Of a stretch of 64,000 nucleotides of DNA, positions 26,772-37,500 are shown in pieces. How positions within the stretch are numbered: the first letter of the stretch is position 1; each line of letters begins with the position of its first letter. Both the position numbers and the translations under genes were made by a program. The DNA lies in NCBI GenBank assembly GCA_016839745.1, contig JAEOTS010000025.1, positions 1 through 64,000 of the forward strand, read 5' to 3'. Origin of the DNA: Promethearchaeota archaeon. Lineage in GTDB: Archaea; Asgardarchaeota; Lokiarchaeia; Sigyniarchaeales; SOKP01. The notes beneath the pieces are model-generated. The model was given only the letters and a program-made list of their open reading frames with translations, was not told the origin of the DNA and did no database searches.

Positions 26772-28118
26772 CTATTTATTTTGTTGTTTTTTGAAACCTT
26801 CTTTTGGGTGTTTACAATTTAGACATTTCCAATCGTTTGGTAAATCTTTGAAGAGAATTTCCCTTTTTGTTTCATCATATTCCGCTCCACAATTAGAGCA
26901 TATATAGAGATATAGCTCAAGAATATCCATAAGTTCTTCTCGGGTGACATCTTGCTCCATCTTTTTATAAACAAACGACATAGCTTTGTTGTCTCCAAAG
27001 AGAATGGCTCCTTTAAGAGTGTTATCTTTTAATACTAACTTCTGATAGCAGCAATCTTTCTTATCTGCTCTTTTTAGAATATCCCAACCGCCTCCTACTT
27101 CCTGTGAAGGATCAAAAACTCCAATTGAAGTCAATTCTAAACCTACAATTTTTAAGGTATTTTTTGGTGTAGTTCCCTTGTATTCTATCTTTTTTAAGCC
27201 CAAGACAGATGCAGCGACGATTTTTGACTGTTCCATGCAAGCTGGGATAATTCCCCAAGTTTGATTTTTATATTCCACGCAATCTCCTACGGCAAAAATA
27301 TTTTTTTTACTTGTCTCCAAGTATTCATCAACTATGATGCCTCGATTGGTTTCTAATCCGGAATTTTGTGCAAGATCGATTGTAGCTCTAATTCCCGCTT
27401 GGATTAAAACAATATCAGCATCAATTTTTTGCCCATCTTTTAACTTAATTCCATTGACAGCTCCATTACCCACGATTTCTTCGGTTGCTGCATTTAAAAC
27501 AACATTAATACCTTTAGATTCAATTTCATTCTTTAACATGCCACTACATTCGTCATCTAGCTGCCTTGGTAATAATCGTGGAAAAAATTCAACGACCGTA
27601 GCATCCAAATTAGCGTTTTTAATTTGGTTAGCTAATTCTAATCCTAGTAGCCCTCCTCCTATAATAATAGCTTTTTTAGCTTTGACATTTTGAATAAATT
27701 CTTTTATTTCTAACGCATCATCAATGGTTCTTAACGTAAATACGCCTTTTCCTACCATTTCTCTGGCGTTTTTAATGGGAGGGATATTTGGAACACTACC
27801 CAAAGCTAATATTAACTTGTCATAAGAAACAGGGTCGTCCTGACCTTCAATAAAGAGAACTTTTTGATCTGGTTCAATTTTGGTCACCTTACTGTTTAGG
27901 TTTAGTTTGATATTTTTATCCTTATACCAATCATCTTTAAAAACGATCAAATCTTCAGCTTGAATTTTACCAGGAATTAATTCTGGTAAATTAACTCTCG
28001 TGTAATAGGGATACCGCTCTTGAGTAAAAATTTCAATTTCTACATCTTCATTTAAAAAATGTATGTTTTGAGCTGTAAATGTTCCAGCGACATTATTCCC
28101 CACGATTACAACTTTCAT
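26772..28118 (-). CDS. NADH:rubredoxin oxidoreductase with C-terminal rubredoxin domain
   Basis: The first 385 residues are a pyridine-nucleotide-disulfide-type flavoprotein: VIVGNNVAGTFTAQNIHF (FAD), AIIIGGGLLGLELANQI (NAD) and IFAVGDCVEY. After a linker helix comes a rubredoxin-like site, YICSNCGAEYDE and WKCLNCKHPKEGF. Such enzymes reduce rubredoxin with NADH for flavodiiron, superoxide reductase and rubrerythrin turnover. Here the acceptor is fused and a second rubredoxin-like gene follows directly. This is the probable power source of the oxygen-defence genes at 14.8-23.3 kb. Confidence 0.92.
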   Translation of the reverse strand: MKVVIVGNNVAGTFTAQNIHFLNEDVEIEIFTQERYPYYTRVNLPELIPGKIQAEDLIVFKDDWYKDKNIKLNLNSKVTKIEPDQKVLFIEGQDDPVSYDKLILALGSVPNIPPIKNAREMVGKGVFTLRTIDDALEIKEFIQNVKAKKAIIIGGGLLGLELANQIKNANLDATVVEFFPRLLPRQLDDECSGMLKNEIESKGINVVLNAATEEIVGNGAVNGIKLKDGQKIDADIVLIQAGIRATIDLAQNSGLETNRGIIVDEYLETSKKNIFAVGDCVEYKNQTWGIIPACMEQSKIVAASVLGLKKIEYKGTTPKNTLKIVGLELTSIGVFDPSQEVGGGWDILKRADKKDCCYQKLVLKDNTLKGAILFGDNKAMSFVYKKMEQDVTREELMDILELYLYICSNCGAEYDETKREILFKDLPNDWKCLNCKHPKEGFKKQQNK

Positions 28119-28241
28119 AGTTTTTATACTGATTTTTTCTTATTTTAAAGTTATCATTATATTCTGAAAATTATAACGATTCGAGCTGAAAAGAACATGT
28201 TCGAAATTAAAAATATATAATCATCTCCATTTGTTCTAAAT

Positions 28242-29027
28242 ATGACTGAAATAGAACACCAAAATAAAGTTGTAAGAAAAATAATTCACATTGATGAAGA
28301 ACTTTGTACCGGTTGCGGTAATTGTATCGTAGATTGTGCTGAAGCTGCTCTTGAAATTGTCGATGGAAAAGCCAAAGTTGTCAATGATCTTTTCTGTGAT
28401 GGTTTAGGTGCTTGTATCCAAGGATGTCCTACAGGTGCCCTTGAAATAATTGAAAGAGAAGCTGCAGAATTCGACGAAGAAGCTGTCGAAAAAAGACTAG
28501 AAACTTTAAAGAGCACGGAAGAAGCAGAATTAAAGCAAGTTAAGGAAATCGTTGCCGAACATTCACACCAATGTGGTTGTCCATCCTCTCAGACGATGGT
28601 TTTTGATGAACCTAAAGTTCAAAATGAAGCTACAGGAAAGATATCTTCTACTTTACGACAATGGCCAGTTCAAATGCATTTAATCAATCCGAATGCTCCA
28701 TATTATCAAGGGGCTGATGTCTTAATTTCTGCAGACTGTGTTGGTTATTCTTATGGAGATTTTCATAGAGATTTCTTAAATTCCAAATCAATTGCTATTG
28801 CTTGTCCAAAACTAGACCAAGGGAAAGAAGTTTATATTGAAAAAATTAAGAGTTTAATAGATGATGCCAAGATTAATACGCTTACTGTAGCTATCATGGA
28901 AGTTCCGTGTTGTTCTGGATTATTAGCTTTAGCTCAAGAAGGTGCTAAACGAGCAAGTAGAAAGGTCCCTATAAAGTACGTTGTAATAGGAGTCAAAGGG
29001 GATCTTCTAAAGGAAGAATGGTTATAA
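28242..29027 (+). CDS. 4Fe-4S ferredoxin-type iron-sulfur protein
   Basis: This 261-residue protein has an N-terminal two-cluster ferredoxin region, DEELCTGCGNCIVDCAEAAL and LGACIQGCPTGALE, then a charged helical stretch with CGCPSS, then a C-terminal alpha/beta domain with SADCVGYSYGDFHR, IACPKLD and EVPCCSGLLALA. This arrangement occurs in anaerobes near hybrid-cluster and rubredoxin genes; the reaction is not established. It is divergent from the NADH:rubredoxin reductase gene with 123 bp between, so they may share regulation. Confidence 0.85.
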   Translation: MTEIEHQNKVVRKIIHIDEELCTGCGNCIVDCAEAALEIVDGKAKVVNDLFCDGLGACIQGCPTGALEIIEREAAEFDEEAVEKRLETLKSTEEAELKQVKEIVAEHSHQCGCPSSQTMVFDEPKVQNEATGKISSTLRQWPVQMHLINPNAPYYQGADVLISADCVGYSYGDFHRDFLNSKSIAIACPKLDQGKEVYIEKIKSLIDDAKINTLTVAIMEVPCCSGLLALAQEGAKRASRKVPIKYVVIGVKGDLLKEEWL

Positions 29028-29177
29028 AACAATTTTTTTCTTTTTCTTTTTAATTTTATATTATGTAAATCCTATTATCCCATTTATTAACTAGTATTAT
29101 TTTTTTTGAAGTTATTCACATTCTCATAGTTTAATTTTAATAAGTTTAAACTTCAATGAAAAATTAAGTATAACATT

Positions 29178-29687
29178 ATGAAAATAGTTATAGTTCTTGC
29201 AATGCATGGCATGCCACCTAATGATTTTCCTCAAAAAGAAACTCTTGACTATTTTATGCTCCATTCTAGATTAGAAAACATGCCAGGACCTCCACCTCCA
29301 AATATGCAAAAACAATACGAAGAATTAGACACTAAAATGCGAAAATGGCCTCGAACTAAGGAAAATGATCAATACTATTTAACTTCAAATGAAATAGCTG
29401 CTACTCTTTCAAATCAGACAAGCTTTAGTGTTGTAGTGGGATTTAACGAATTTTGTTCTCCATCTCTGGATGAGGCATTTGAGGAAGCATTACAACTAAA
29501 TCCTGATAAAATTATTGTTGTTACTCCTATGATGACTCAAGGGGGCGAACATTCTGAAAAAGACATCCCTGAAGCAATTGAACGAGCAAAAAAGAAAAAT
29601 CCTAACATTAAGTTTTCTTATGTATGGCCCTTTGATATTTCTAAAATAGCAGCATTCTTAGCAGAACAAATTAGGGATTATTCTTAA
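29178..29687 (+). CDS. CbiX-like sirohydrochlorin chelatase family protein
   Basis: This 169-residue protein begins VIVLAMHGMPPNDFP and later has VVGFNEFCSPSLDEAFEEAL and IIVVTPMMTQGGEHSEKDIP, the paired histidine motifs of short CbiX/class II chelatases. These insert cobalt or iron into sirohydrochlorin. The first His lies in HGMPP and the second in GGEHSE. A cobalt role fits with the corrinoid protein at 7.7 kb but is inference. No other cobalamin genes are seen. Confidence 0.75.
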   Translation: MKIVIVLAMHGMPPNDFPQKETLDYFMLHSRLENMPGPPPPNMQKQYEELDTKMRKWPRTKENDQYYLTSNEIAATLSNQTSFSVVVGFNEFCSPSLDEAFEEALQLNPDKIIVVTPMMTQGGEHSEKDIPEAIERAKKKNPNIKFSYVWPFDISKIAAFLAEQIRDYS

Positions 29688-29700
29688 GATTTAGTCAAAT

Positions 29701-30354
29701 TTACATTTCGAACATTACTTTTTTTTTAATTATTTTCCTAAGAGTAACAGATAGAGCAGACTTGGACTTCCCTAACTCGTTAGCTAATTCCTCTAAAGAA
29801 ATTTTTCTCGGAATTTCAAAAAATCCTGAAGAAATAGCTTTATTCAAGATTGTTGATTCGTCTAGAGTTAATTTATTCTTATCGTCGTCAACACTATAAG
29901 GAGAAGTCCCAATTCTGAGGAGTGTATAATTGATGCCTTTCTGTTCAAAAAGATTTAATAGATCGTCTATTCTTTCCCTACTTGACACTAACCTCCAGTA
30001 AGCGTATCCTTCTCTTACTCGAACTGGAAAGTTAACTAAAACACCACATTTGATTATTGCATATAATAAAAATGGATCCTTTGTTTTTACATTAAACTTT
30101 ACTCGCGTCTCTTCTTTTTCCATAACGCTAATTTCAATAACAGATTTATGGTGCGTAATTTCTTCTATTATTAAATCGATGCTGTGATGAAAAATCTCAA
30201 TGATTGAATTTCCAATGGATTTTTCAAAATCATAAGGAAGAAAGTGTTCAATTTCCATTCGCACATCATGAAATTTTTTGAAGATTTCCGATATCCATAG
30301 TTGGTCTGGAAACTTAATCTTAATCCTTGCTAGACTCGATTTCGATGAATTCAT
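29701..30354 (-). CDS. HTH_10 (bacterio-opsin-activator-like) transcription regulator
   Basis: This 217-residue protein has an archaeal regulator layout: an N-terminal sensing domain and a C-terminal helix-turn-helix of the HTH_10 type, LTLDESTILNKAISSGFFEI then ISLEELANELGKSKSALSV. It is divergent from the iron-sulfur flavoprotein gene 89 bp away and probably regulates it. The inducer is unknown. Its stop lies 13 bp from the stop of the CbiX-like gene. Confidence 0.83.
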   Translation of the reverse strand: MNSSKSSLARIKIKFPDQLWISEIFKKFHDVRMEIEHFLPYDFEKSIGNSIIEIFHHSIDLIIEEITHHKSVIEISVMEKEETRVKFNVKTKDPFLLYAIIKCGVLVNFPVRVREGYAYWRLVSSRERIDDLLNLFEQKGINYTLLRIGTSPYSVDDDKNKLTLDESTILNKAISSGFFEIPRKISLEELANELGKSKSALSVTLRKIIKKKVMFEM

Positions 30355-30443
30355 CGTAATTAGTAATAACCAAGAATTTAAAACATTTTTTAGAATTAAA
30401 ATAAAAAATAATAAATAAAGAAAGAAATAGCTATATTGTAACT

Positions 30444-31043
30444 ATGGTGGAAAATAAGAATTTGCTTTTAGGAATCTGTGGAAGTCCCAGAAAACAAGGA
30501 ACTGCTTATGCCGTTGAATATGCCTTGACTTACGCTTCCGAAAAATTTGAGTTTGACACTGAATTCTGGACAGTAAGAGGAAAGGAAATCAAGTATTGCA
30601 CGCACTGCGACTATTGTATTAGAGAGAAAAAAGGATGCATAAATGAAGATGATGTTCAAAAACTTTATCATATGTTAGAAGAAGCCAAATTTTTGCTCAT
30701 AGGTACACCGGTGTTTCAAGGTAATCTTTCAGGGCAACTCAAAACTATATTAGATCGCTGTCGTGGATTAGTCGCTAAAAATCCTAATGTTTTTAAGGGT
30801 AAATATGGAATTGCGCTTGCAGTGGGGGGAGATCGAAGCGGAGGGCAAGAAATTGCGATTAGAAGCGTTTTAGATTTCTACCAACAAAATCATATAATAT
30901 CCGTTTCGGGTGGTGCGTTTGGAGCTAATTTGGGTGCTTCTTTATGGAGTAGGGATAATGGCAAGGAAGGAGTTCAAAAAGATCAAGAGGGATTAAAAAC
31001 AATTAGGAAAGTCATAAAAAGATTAGCAGAGTTTAAAGAATAG
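30444..31043 (+). CDS. Iron-sulfur flavoprotein / NADPH-dependent FMN reductase family
   Basis: This 199-residue protein begins LLLGICGSPRKQGTA and has the cluster motif CTHCDYCIREKKGC and the FMN loop LIGTPVFQGNLSGQLKT, then GGDRSGGQE. It matches the compact iron-sulfur flavoproteins. This is the intact copy of a duplicated gene; a 5'-truncated copy lies at 44973-45404. The HTH_10 regulator gene is divergent upstream and a broken glutaredoxin gene follows in the opposite orientation. Confidence 0.88.
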   Translation: MVENKNLLLGICGSPRKQGTAYAVEYALTYASEKFEFDTEFWTVRGKEIKYCTHCDYCIREKKGCINEDDVQKLYHMLEEAKFLLIGTPVFQGNLSGQLKTILDRCRGLVAKNPNVFKGKYGIALAVGGDRSGGQEIAIRSVLDFYQQNHIISVSGGAFGANLGASLWSRDNGKEGVQKDQEGLKTIRKVIKRLAEFKE

Positions 31044-31071
31044 AAAAGAAAAATAATTGTACTTATTGTAC

Positions 31072-31367
31072 CCTATTTAACTCCAAAGAGTTTCTTAGCT
31101 TCTTTTTCTCTGAGTCCTGAGATACCCCAGAGCTCTTTAAACCAATATTTTCCATCCATAATTACAACTGGCGTATTTACAATACACCCATCTGCGTCAC
31201 AGAAAGTTTTGGTGAAATTTTTATCGTGTAACAGCTTATGAACGAATTCTTCGTCGTCTATATCATGTTCTATATACTCGACATTGTGTTTGCGGCCAAT
31301 CTTTCAATTCTGTACATCTTGAGCAATCAGTTTTTGATATTATTATTGGAATTTGCATTTTTGACAT
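31072..31367 (-). pseudogene. Frameshifted glutaredoxin-like gene, copy 1
   Basis: This stretch matches the intact glutaredoxin gene at 45434-45730 over its full length. It carries a two-base deletion near 31288-31300, in the codons after the start helix, which breaks the frame. The redox motif DCSRCTE still reads CxxC before the lesion. The downstream half is still highly similar, so the loss is recent or a base-calling error. It is convergent with the intact iron-sulfur flavoprotein gene, as in copy 2. Confidence 0.8.
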
Positions 31368-31570
31368 ATTAATCTACCTTAATATTAATTTTGTTTTTAA
31401 TTGTATTATAAAAACATGATGTAAAAAAACTTATTTCCCTAAATTATAAATAAACTTTAATCTTTTTCAACAAAATACTTGCGAAATTTCAATTTTTTTT
31501 ATAATTTCTTGGTCTCTCGTTATTCTCTATTAACCGGATAAAAAAAAGTTACCAGTGTTTCTAAAATGAA

Positions 31571-34500
31571 TTATTTAAAGAATTTGTTGCCTCTTGACCG
31601 CATAATCTCTTGATAAAGATTCTTGATAAAAATATTAAATTGTTTTTTATCATATTTAACATTCAAGAAGTGTCCTAATATGGTTGGAATGTCATCCAAT
31701 TTTTCATAAACAGGAATAATTGTAATTAAATCCTTTTTCCTTTTTTCGAATGCTACTTGCCATTCATCTTTTACAGAAGCTGATTTCATAGAATTTTCAC
31801 TACAAAATAACACAAATACATCATATTCTTTGAGCGTTTCATCCATAAATTCCGTATAATCTGCAACTTTTTGTGCTTTATCCGATTCCCAATACATTAC
31901 TTTATCAATCTCTGGGTATTCTTCTAAACTTTTTATAACACTTAAAATTTGGAAGTGATCAATATCCAGAGTAGAATAACTTATGAAAATATTAAGCTCT
32001 TTGAATTTCTCAGGCAATAATTTAGAAACTATAGCTTTTGGTTTTATTTCTTGAGAGCGAACTTCTTCTAATAGAAGGTCCGAATCATCCCTGTCAAGAT
32101 TTAGCATCTCCCATTCTCTATAAATTTTTATGAATTGTTTAATTTGTTCGATATTCGATTGTTTGTCAAAAGCAACTGCTTTCGATTTTGAAAAGTATTC
32201 ACCATTAATCTCATTATTTTGAATCATTTCTTGTAAGACTTCAATAATGAAATCATCATCACTTATTCCAGTTTGTTCACTAATGTCAGTTATTTCTAAT
32301 CTCGCAAATTTTGTAGCTAAATTTAAAACAATTCTTTTTATTATATTAATCATTTCTAAATGTTTACTATTACATTGAGTGATTTTTTCATCACATTCGT
32401 TTAACATTTCGAATAGACCATATACTTTGCATAAATCTTTGATTTCTTCAAGGTCTTTCAGTGCATCTTTTACACTTTTTTCCTCTATCAGATGATCAAC
32501 AGTTAACAACCTATTATGAAGTTTTTGTTCGATTTTAATTTTCTTTTTGTCATATACTTTTATTTCTCTTCCTTTTTTTGGAATAATTACTCTCTTCCGA
32601 ACAACTACGAAACTTACTCCAGCTATACTAATTATACTAACAACAGTCATAATGATTACAATTAAATAATCTGGTTTCGTTATTACAGTATTTCCTTGAA
32701 ATGTATTTCCAAAACTATCTTCCTCAACATAAGCTTCATCATTTAAGTAGAAATAATTTTCAGTTATTGAATTATTGTTAGATTGTTTAAAGAATAATCC
32801 GAATTGATTACTTCCTAGGAAACTTCCACTGATGATGTTACTGTGACTCAATAATAGATAAATACCCCAACGGTTATAACTTATTGTTTCTGTATTGTTT
32901 ATAATGGAAATCAAACGACTTTCATTCAAGAAAATACCCGCTAACTTATTATGGTTCATATTACTTTCTAATATCGTGATATTCTCACAATCGTATAAAC
33001 ATACTCCATGTCCATTATTATTCGAGCAATCCAGATTAATTAATATAGCATTAGAAACATGCTCTAATTTAAGTCCTGCATCATTAAATCCTCCACCTGA
33101 GTTATGTAAAATACTATATCTTACAATGAAAAACGCAATAGAATTTCTAATTATTAAATTACTTCCAGTATTCTGACCATCAATTACTAAAAATTCAATA
33201 ATATATGGATCATTCCAAGTGCCTGAACCAAAGCACCACTCTTGAGCTTCTGCTTGATCCCAAGTGTAATTACCTGCACCAGTATCGTCAATAGTAGTAG
33301 TTTCCAAAACAACATAATCTGGGACTTTTTTAATAGATACATTTTGATAGCCGATATTTCCTACCAAATCAGCAGCATAAAAATGAATAAAAATTGTTTC
33401 AATCGGACCAGTAATAAAATTATCCCAAAGCCCTTGATCTATCTTTCCTGTTAAATCTGAAAAAGTATAATTACCTGTTATATATGTATCGTTAGATAGG
33501 GAATACCATGTGAGATCTAAATTTCCCTCAGTGATAGAAAGATTAAATTCAGGACTACTTAGTTGAAATGTCTCGTCTAATATTGGATTATGAATTGTAA
33601 TCACTGGTATTTCGATATCTTTCCCAACCATTATATCCATAAAGCTTAAAGTCCCTAAAGTATTATTTGCGTAAAATCTTATTATTACTGTTCCGTTTCC
33701 TAGAGCATCCCATTCAGCCTGATCTATAGTACCATTAGCTATAAATGTAATATTTGTGAGTCCTCCATCAAGTGTATACCACATCGAATCTATGCCATTA
33801 ACATTAGATATTTCTACATTAAAAATCGGAGGATTGTACCTAAATAAACTATTAGTAATTGGTGTATTTATTAAAATGGTTGGACCTGATAAAATATCTT
33901 TCCTGACCACAATTGAATTGGAGGCTAGATTCCCTAGGGTGTCATTCCCATAGAAAGTGATTGTTACTGTTCCATTTACTTGAGCATCCCATTCTGTCTG
34001 GTCTATGGAGCCATTAGTTATAAATATAATATTTGTGAGCCCGCCATCAAGCGTATACCACATCGTGTCAATACCATTAATAGCAGTTATTATCACATTG
34101 AAATTTGGCGCAAGAATTCCAAAAAGTTCATTAAGAATTGGAGATATGATGAAGATGTTTGGCAATTGGATATCCTTCCTAACCACAACAGAATTAGAGG
34201 CTAAATTCCCAACGGTATCATTTGCATAGAAAGTTATAGTTACAGTACCATTTGCTTGATTATCCCATTCAATTGGATCTATGGTACCATTGATTGTAAA
34301 TGTAATATTTATGAACCCGCCATCAAGCGTGTACCACATCATATCCACACCATTGATATCCGAGATTTCTACATTAAAAGTGGGGGGGAGAGGTCCAAAG
34401 AGCTCATTTGGTATAGGTGAATTAATGGTAATATTCGGAATTTCGATATCTTTTCGAACTACTACGGAATTAGAAGCTATATTCCCTAAGGTATCGTTTG

Positions 34501-37500
34501 CGTAGAAAATTATGGTAACGGTTCCATTTGATAGAGCATCCCATTCTGTCTGATCAATTGTCCCATTAGTTATAAATGTAATATTGGTTATACCTCCATC
34601 AAGTGTATACCACATTGTATCTACAATATTAATAGCAGTTATTTCTACATTATAGTTCGGAGAAGTATACCCAAACAAGTTATTTGAAGCTGGAGTATTT
34701 ATTAAAATGGTTGGACCAGATAAAATATCTTTCCTAACTACTAAAGAATTGGAAGCTAGATTCCCTAGGGTGTCATTCCCATAGAAAGTGATGGTTACAG
34801 TTCCATTCCCTTGAGCATCCCATTCTGTCTGATCTATTGTTCCATTAGCTATAAATGTTATATTAGTTAAACCTCCATCAAGTGTATACCACATTGTATC
34901 TATTCCGTTGATATCCGAAATTTCCACAGTAAAATTTGGTGCAAGGGCTCCAAAGAGCTCGTTTGGAAGGGGGAAATTAATGATAATATTTGGTAATTCG
35001 ATATCCTTACGTACTACAACAGAACTAGAAGCTAAATTCCCAACGGTATCATTTGCATAGAATATGATGGTAAGAGTTCCATTTGATTGAGCATCCCATT
35101 CAGTCTGGTCTATGGTACCATTGGTTATAAATGTAACATTAGTTATACCTCCGTCAAGCGTATACCACATTGCACCTATTCCATTGATATCGGTAATTTC
35201 TACAGTAAAAGATGGCGCAAGAGATCCAAAGAGCTCATTTGGTAAAGGTGAAATAATGTTAATATTAGGAACTTCGATATCCTTCCGAACTACAACAGAA
35301 CTAGAGTCAAAATTTCCAATGGTATCATTAGCATAGAATGTGATGGTAACAGTCCCATTTGATTGAGCATCCCATTCTGTCTGATCAATGGTTCCATTGG
35401 TTATAAATGTAATATTCGTGAGCCCGCCATTAAGTGTATACCACATTGTATCTATTCCATTGATATCAGCAATTTCTACAGTAAAAGTTGGTGCAAGAGA
35501 TCCAAAGAGCTCATTTGGTAAAGGAGAAATAATAAAAATATTAGGAGCTTCGATATCCTTCCGAACTACAACAGAATTAAAGGCTAGATTTCCTAGGGTG
35601 TCATTCCCATAAAAAGTTATGGTTATGGTTCCATTCCCTTGAGCATCCCATTCGATCTGATCAATGTTCCCGTTAGCTATAAACGTGATATTTATGAGCC
35701 CGCCATCAAGTGTATACCACATCGTATCTATTCCGTTGATATCCGTAATTTCAACGTTAAAAGTTGGTGCGATAACTCCAAAGAGCTCATTAGGAAGAGG
35801 TGAATTTATGATAATATCTGGCAATTCGATATCTTTCCTAACAATTACAGAATTAGAAGCTAAATTCCCAATAGTATCATTTGCATAGAAATTGATCGTA
35901 ACGGTACCATTTACCCGATTATCCCATTCTGTCTGATCAATGGTCCCATTGGTTATAAATGTAATATTCGTGAGCCCGCCATCAAGTGTATACCACATTG
36001 TATCTATTCCATTGATATCCGAAATTTCTACTGAAAAAATTGGCGCCAGGGATCCAAAGAGCTCATTAGGAAGAGGTGAATTTATGAAAATATCTGGCAA
36101 TTCGATATCTTTCCTAACAATTACAGAATTAGAAGCTAAATTCCCAACGGTATCATTTGCATAGAATGTGATGGTAACAGTTCCATTTGATTGAGCATCC
36201 CATTCAGTCTGGTCTATAGTACCATTGGTTATAAATGTAATATTCGTGAGCCCGCCATCAAGTGTATACCACATTGTATCTATTCCGTTGATATCGGTAA
36301 TTTCCACAGTAAAGGTTGGTGCAAGAGATCCAAAAAGCTCATTTGGTAAAGGAGAAATAATAAAAATATTAGGAAGTTCGATATCTTTCAGAATTACAAC
36401 AGAATTAAAGGCTAGATTTCCTATGGTATCATTCGCATAAAAATTTATAGTTAGGGTGCCATTTCCTTGAGCATCCCATTCAGTCTGGTATATAGTACCA
36501 TTGGTTATAAATGTAATATTCGTGAGCCCGCCATCAAGTGTATACCACATTGTATCTATTCCGTTGATATCCGTTATTTCAACATTAAAAGTTGGTGCAA
36601 TAACTCCAAAGAGCTCATTTGGAAGAGGTGAATTTATGATAATATTTGGTAGTTCGATATCTTTCCTAACTGCTACTGAATTAAAGGCTAGGTTTCCAAT
36701 AGTATCATTTGCATAGAAAGTGATCGTAACGGTACCATTTACCCGATTATCCCATTCTGTCTGATCAATGGTTCCATTAGCAATAAATGTAATATTTGTG
36801 AGGCCTCCATCGAGTGTATACCACATCATATCTATTCCATTGATATCCGAAATTTCTACATCAAACGATGGCGCAAGAGACCCAAAGAGCTCATTTAGTA
36901 AAGGTGAATTAATATTTATATCTGGTATTTCGACGTCCTTCCGAACTACAACAGAATTAGAAGCTAAATTCCCAACGGTATCATTTGTATAGAAAATGAC
37001 GGTAATCGTTCCATTTACTTGATTATCCCATTCAATTTGGTCTATGGTACCATTGGTTATAAATGTAATATTAGTTAAACCTCCGTCAAGCGTGTACCAC
37101 ATTACATCTATTCCGTTGATATCAGTAATTTCCACAATATAAGTTGGCGTTAGGACTCCGAAAAGTTCATTTGATAAAGGAGAAATAATAATAATATCTG
37201 GCGCTACGATATCTTTCCTAACTAAAACAGCAGCAGAGGCCAGCTTTCCAAGTGTACCATTCACATAGAAAGTAATTAATACTGTTCCATTTGCTAATTT
37301 ATTCCATTCAATCTGATCAATAGTCCCATTAGCTATAAATGTAATATTTGTGAGACCACCATCAAGCGTATACCACATTGTATCTACGCCATCTGTATCG
37401 TTTATTTCTACATTAAAATTTGGAGAAGTGATCCCAAATAAACTGTTTGAAATCGGCGCATTTATTACAACAGTTGGAACCGATTCAATTCCATCATCCC

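Noticed and set aside
33756-36992. A ladder of about 74-residue plus-strand ORFs every 276 bp
   Set aside because: They are antisense shadows of the Ig-like repeats; the minus frame is continuous over 3619 codons and carries recognisable domains.
33325-37486. Regular repeats considered as a CRISPR array
   Set aside because: The unit is 276 bp, in frame and coding, with no 20-40 bp repeat/spacer pattern and no cas genes.
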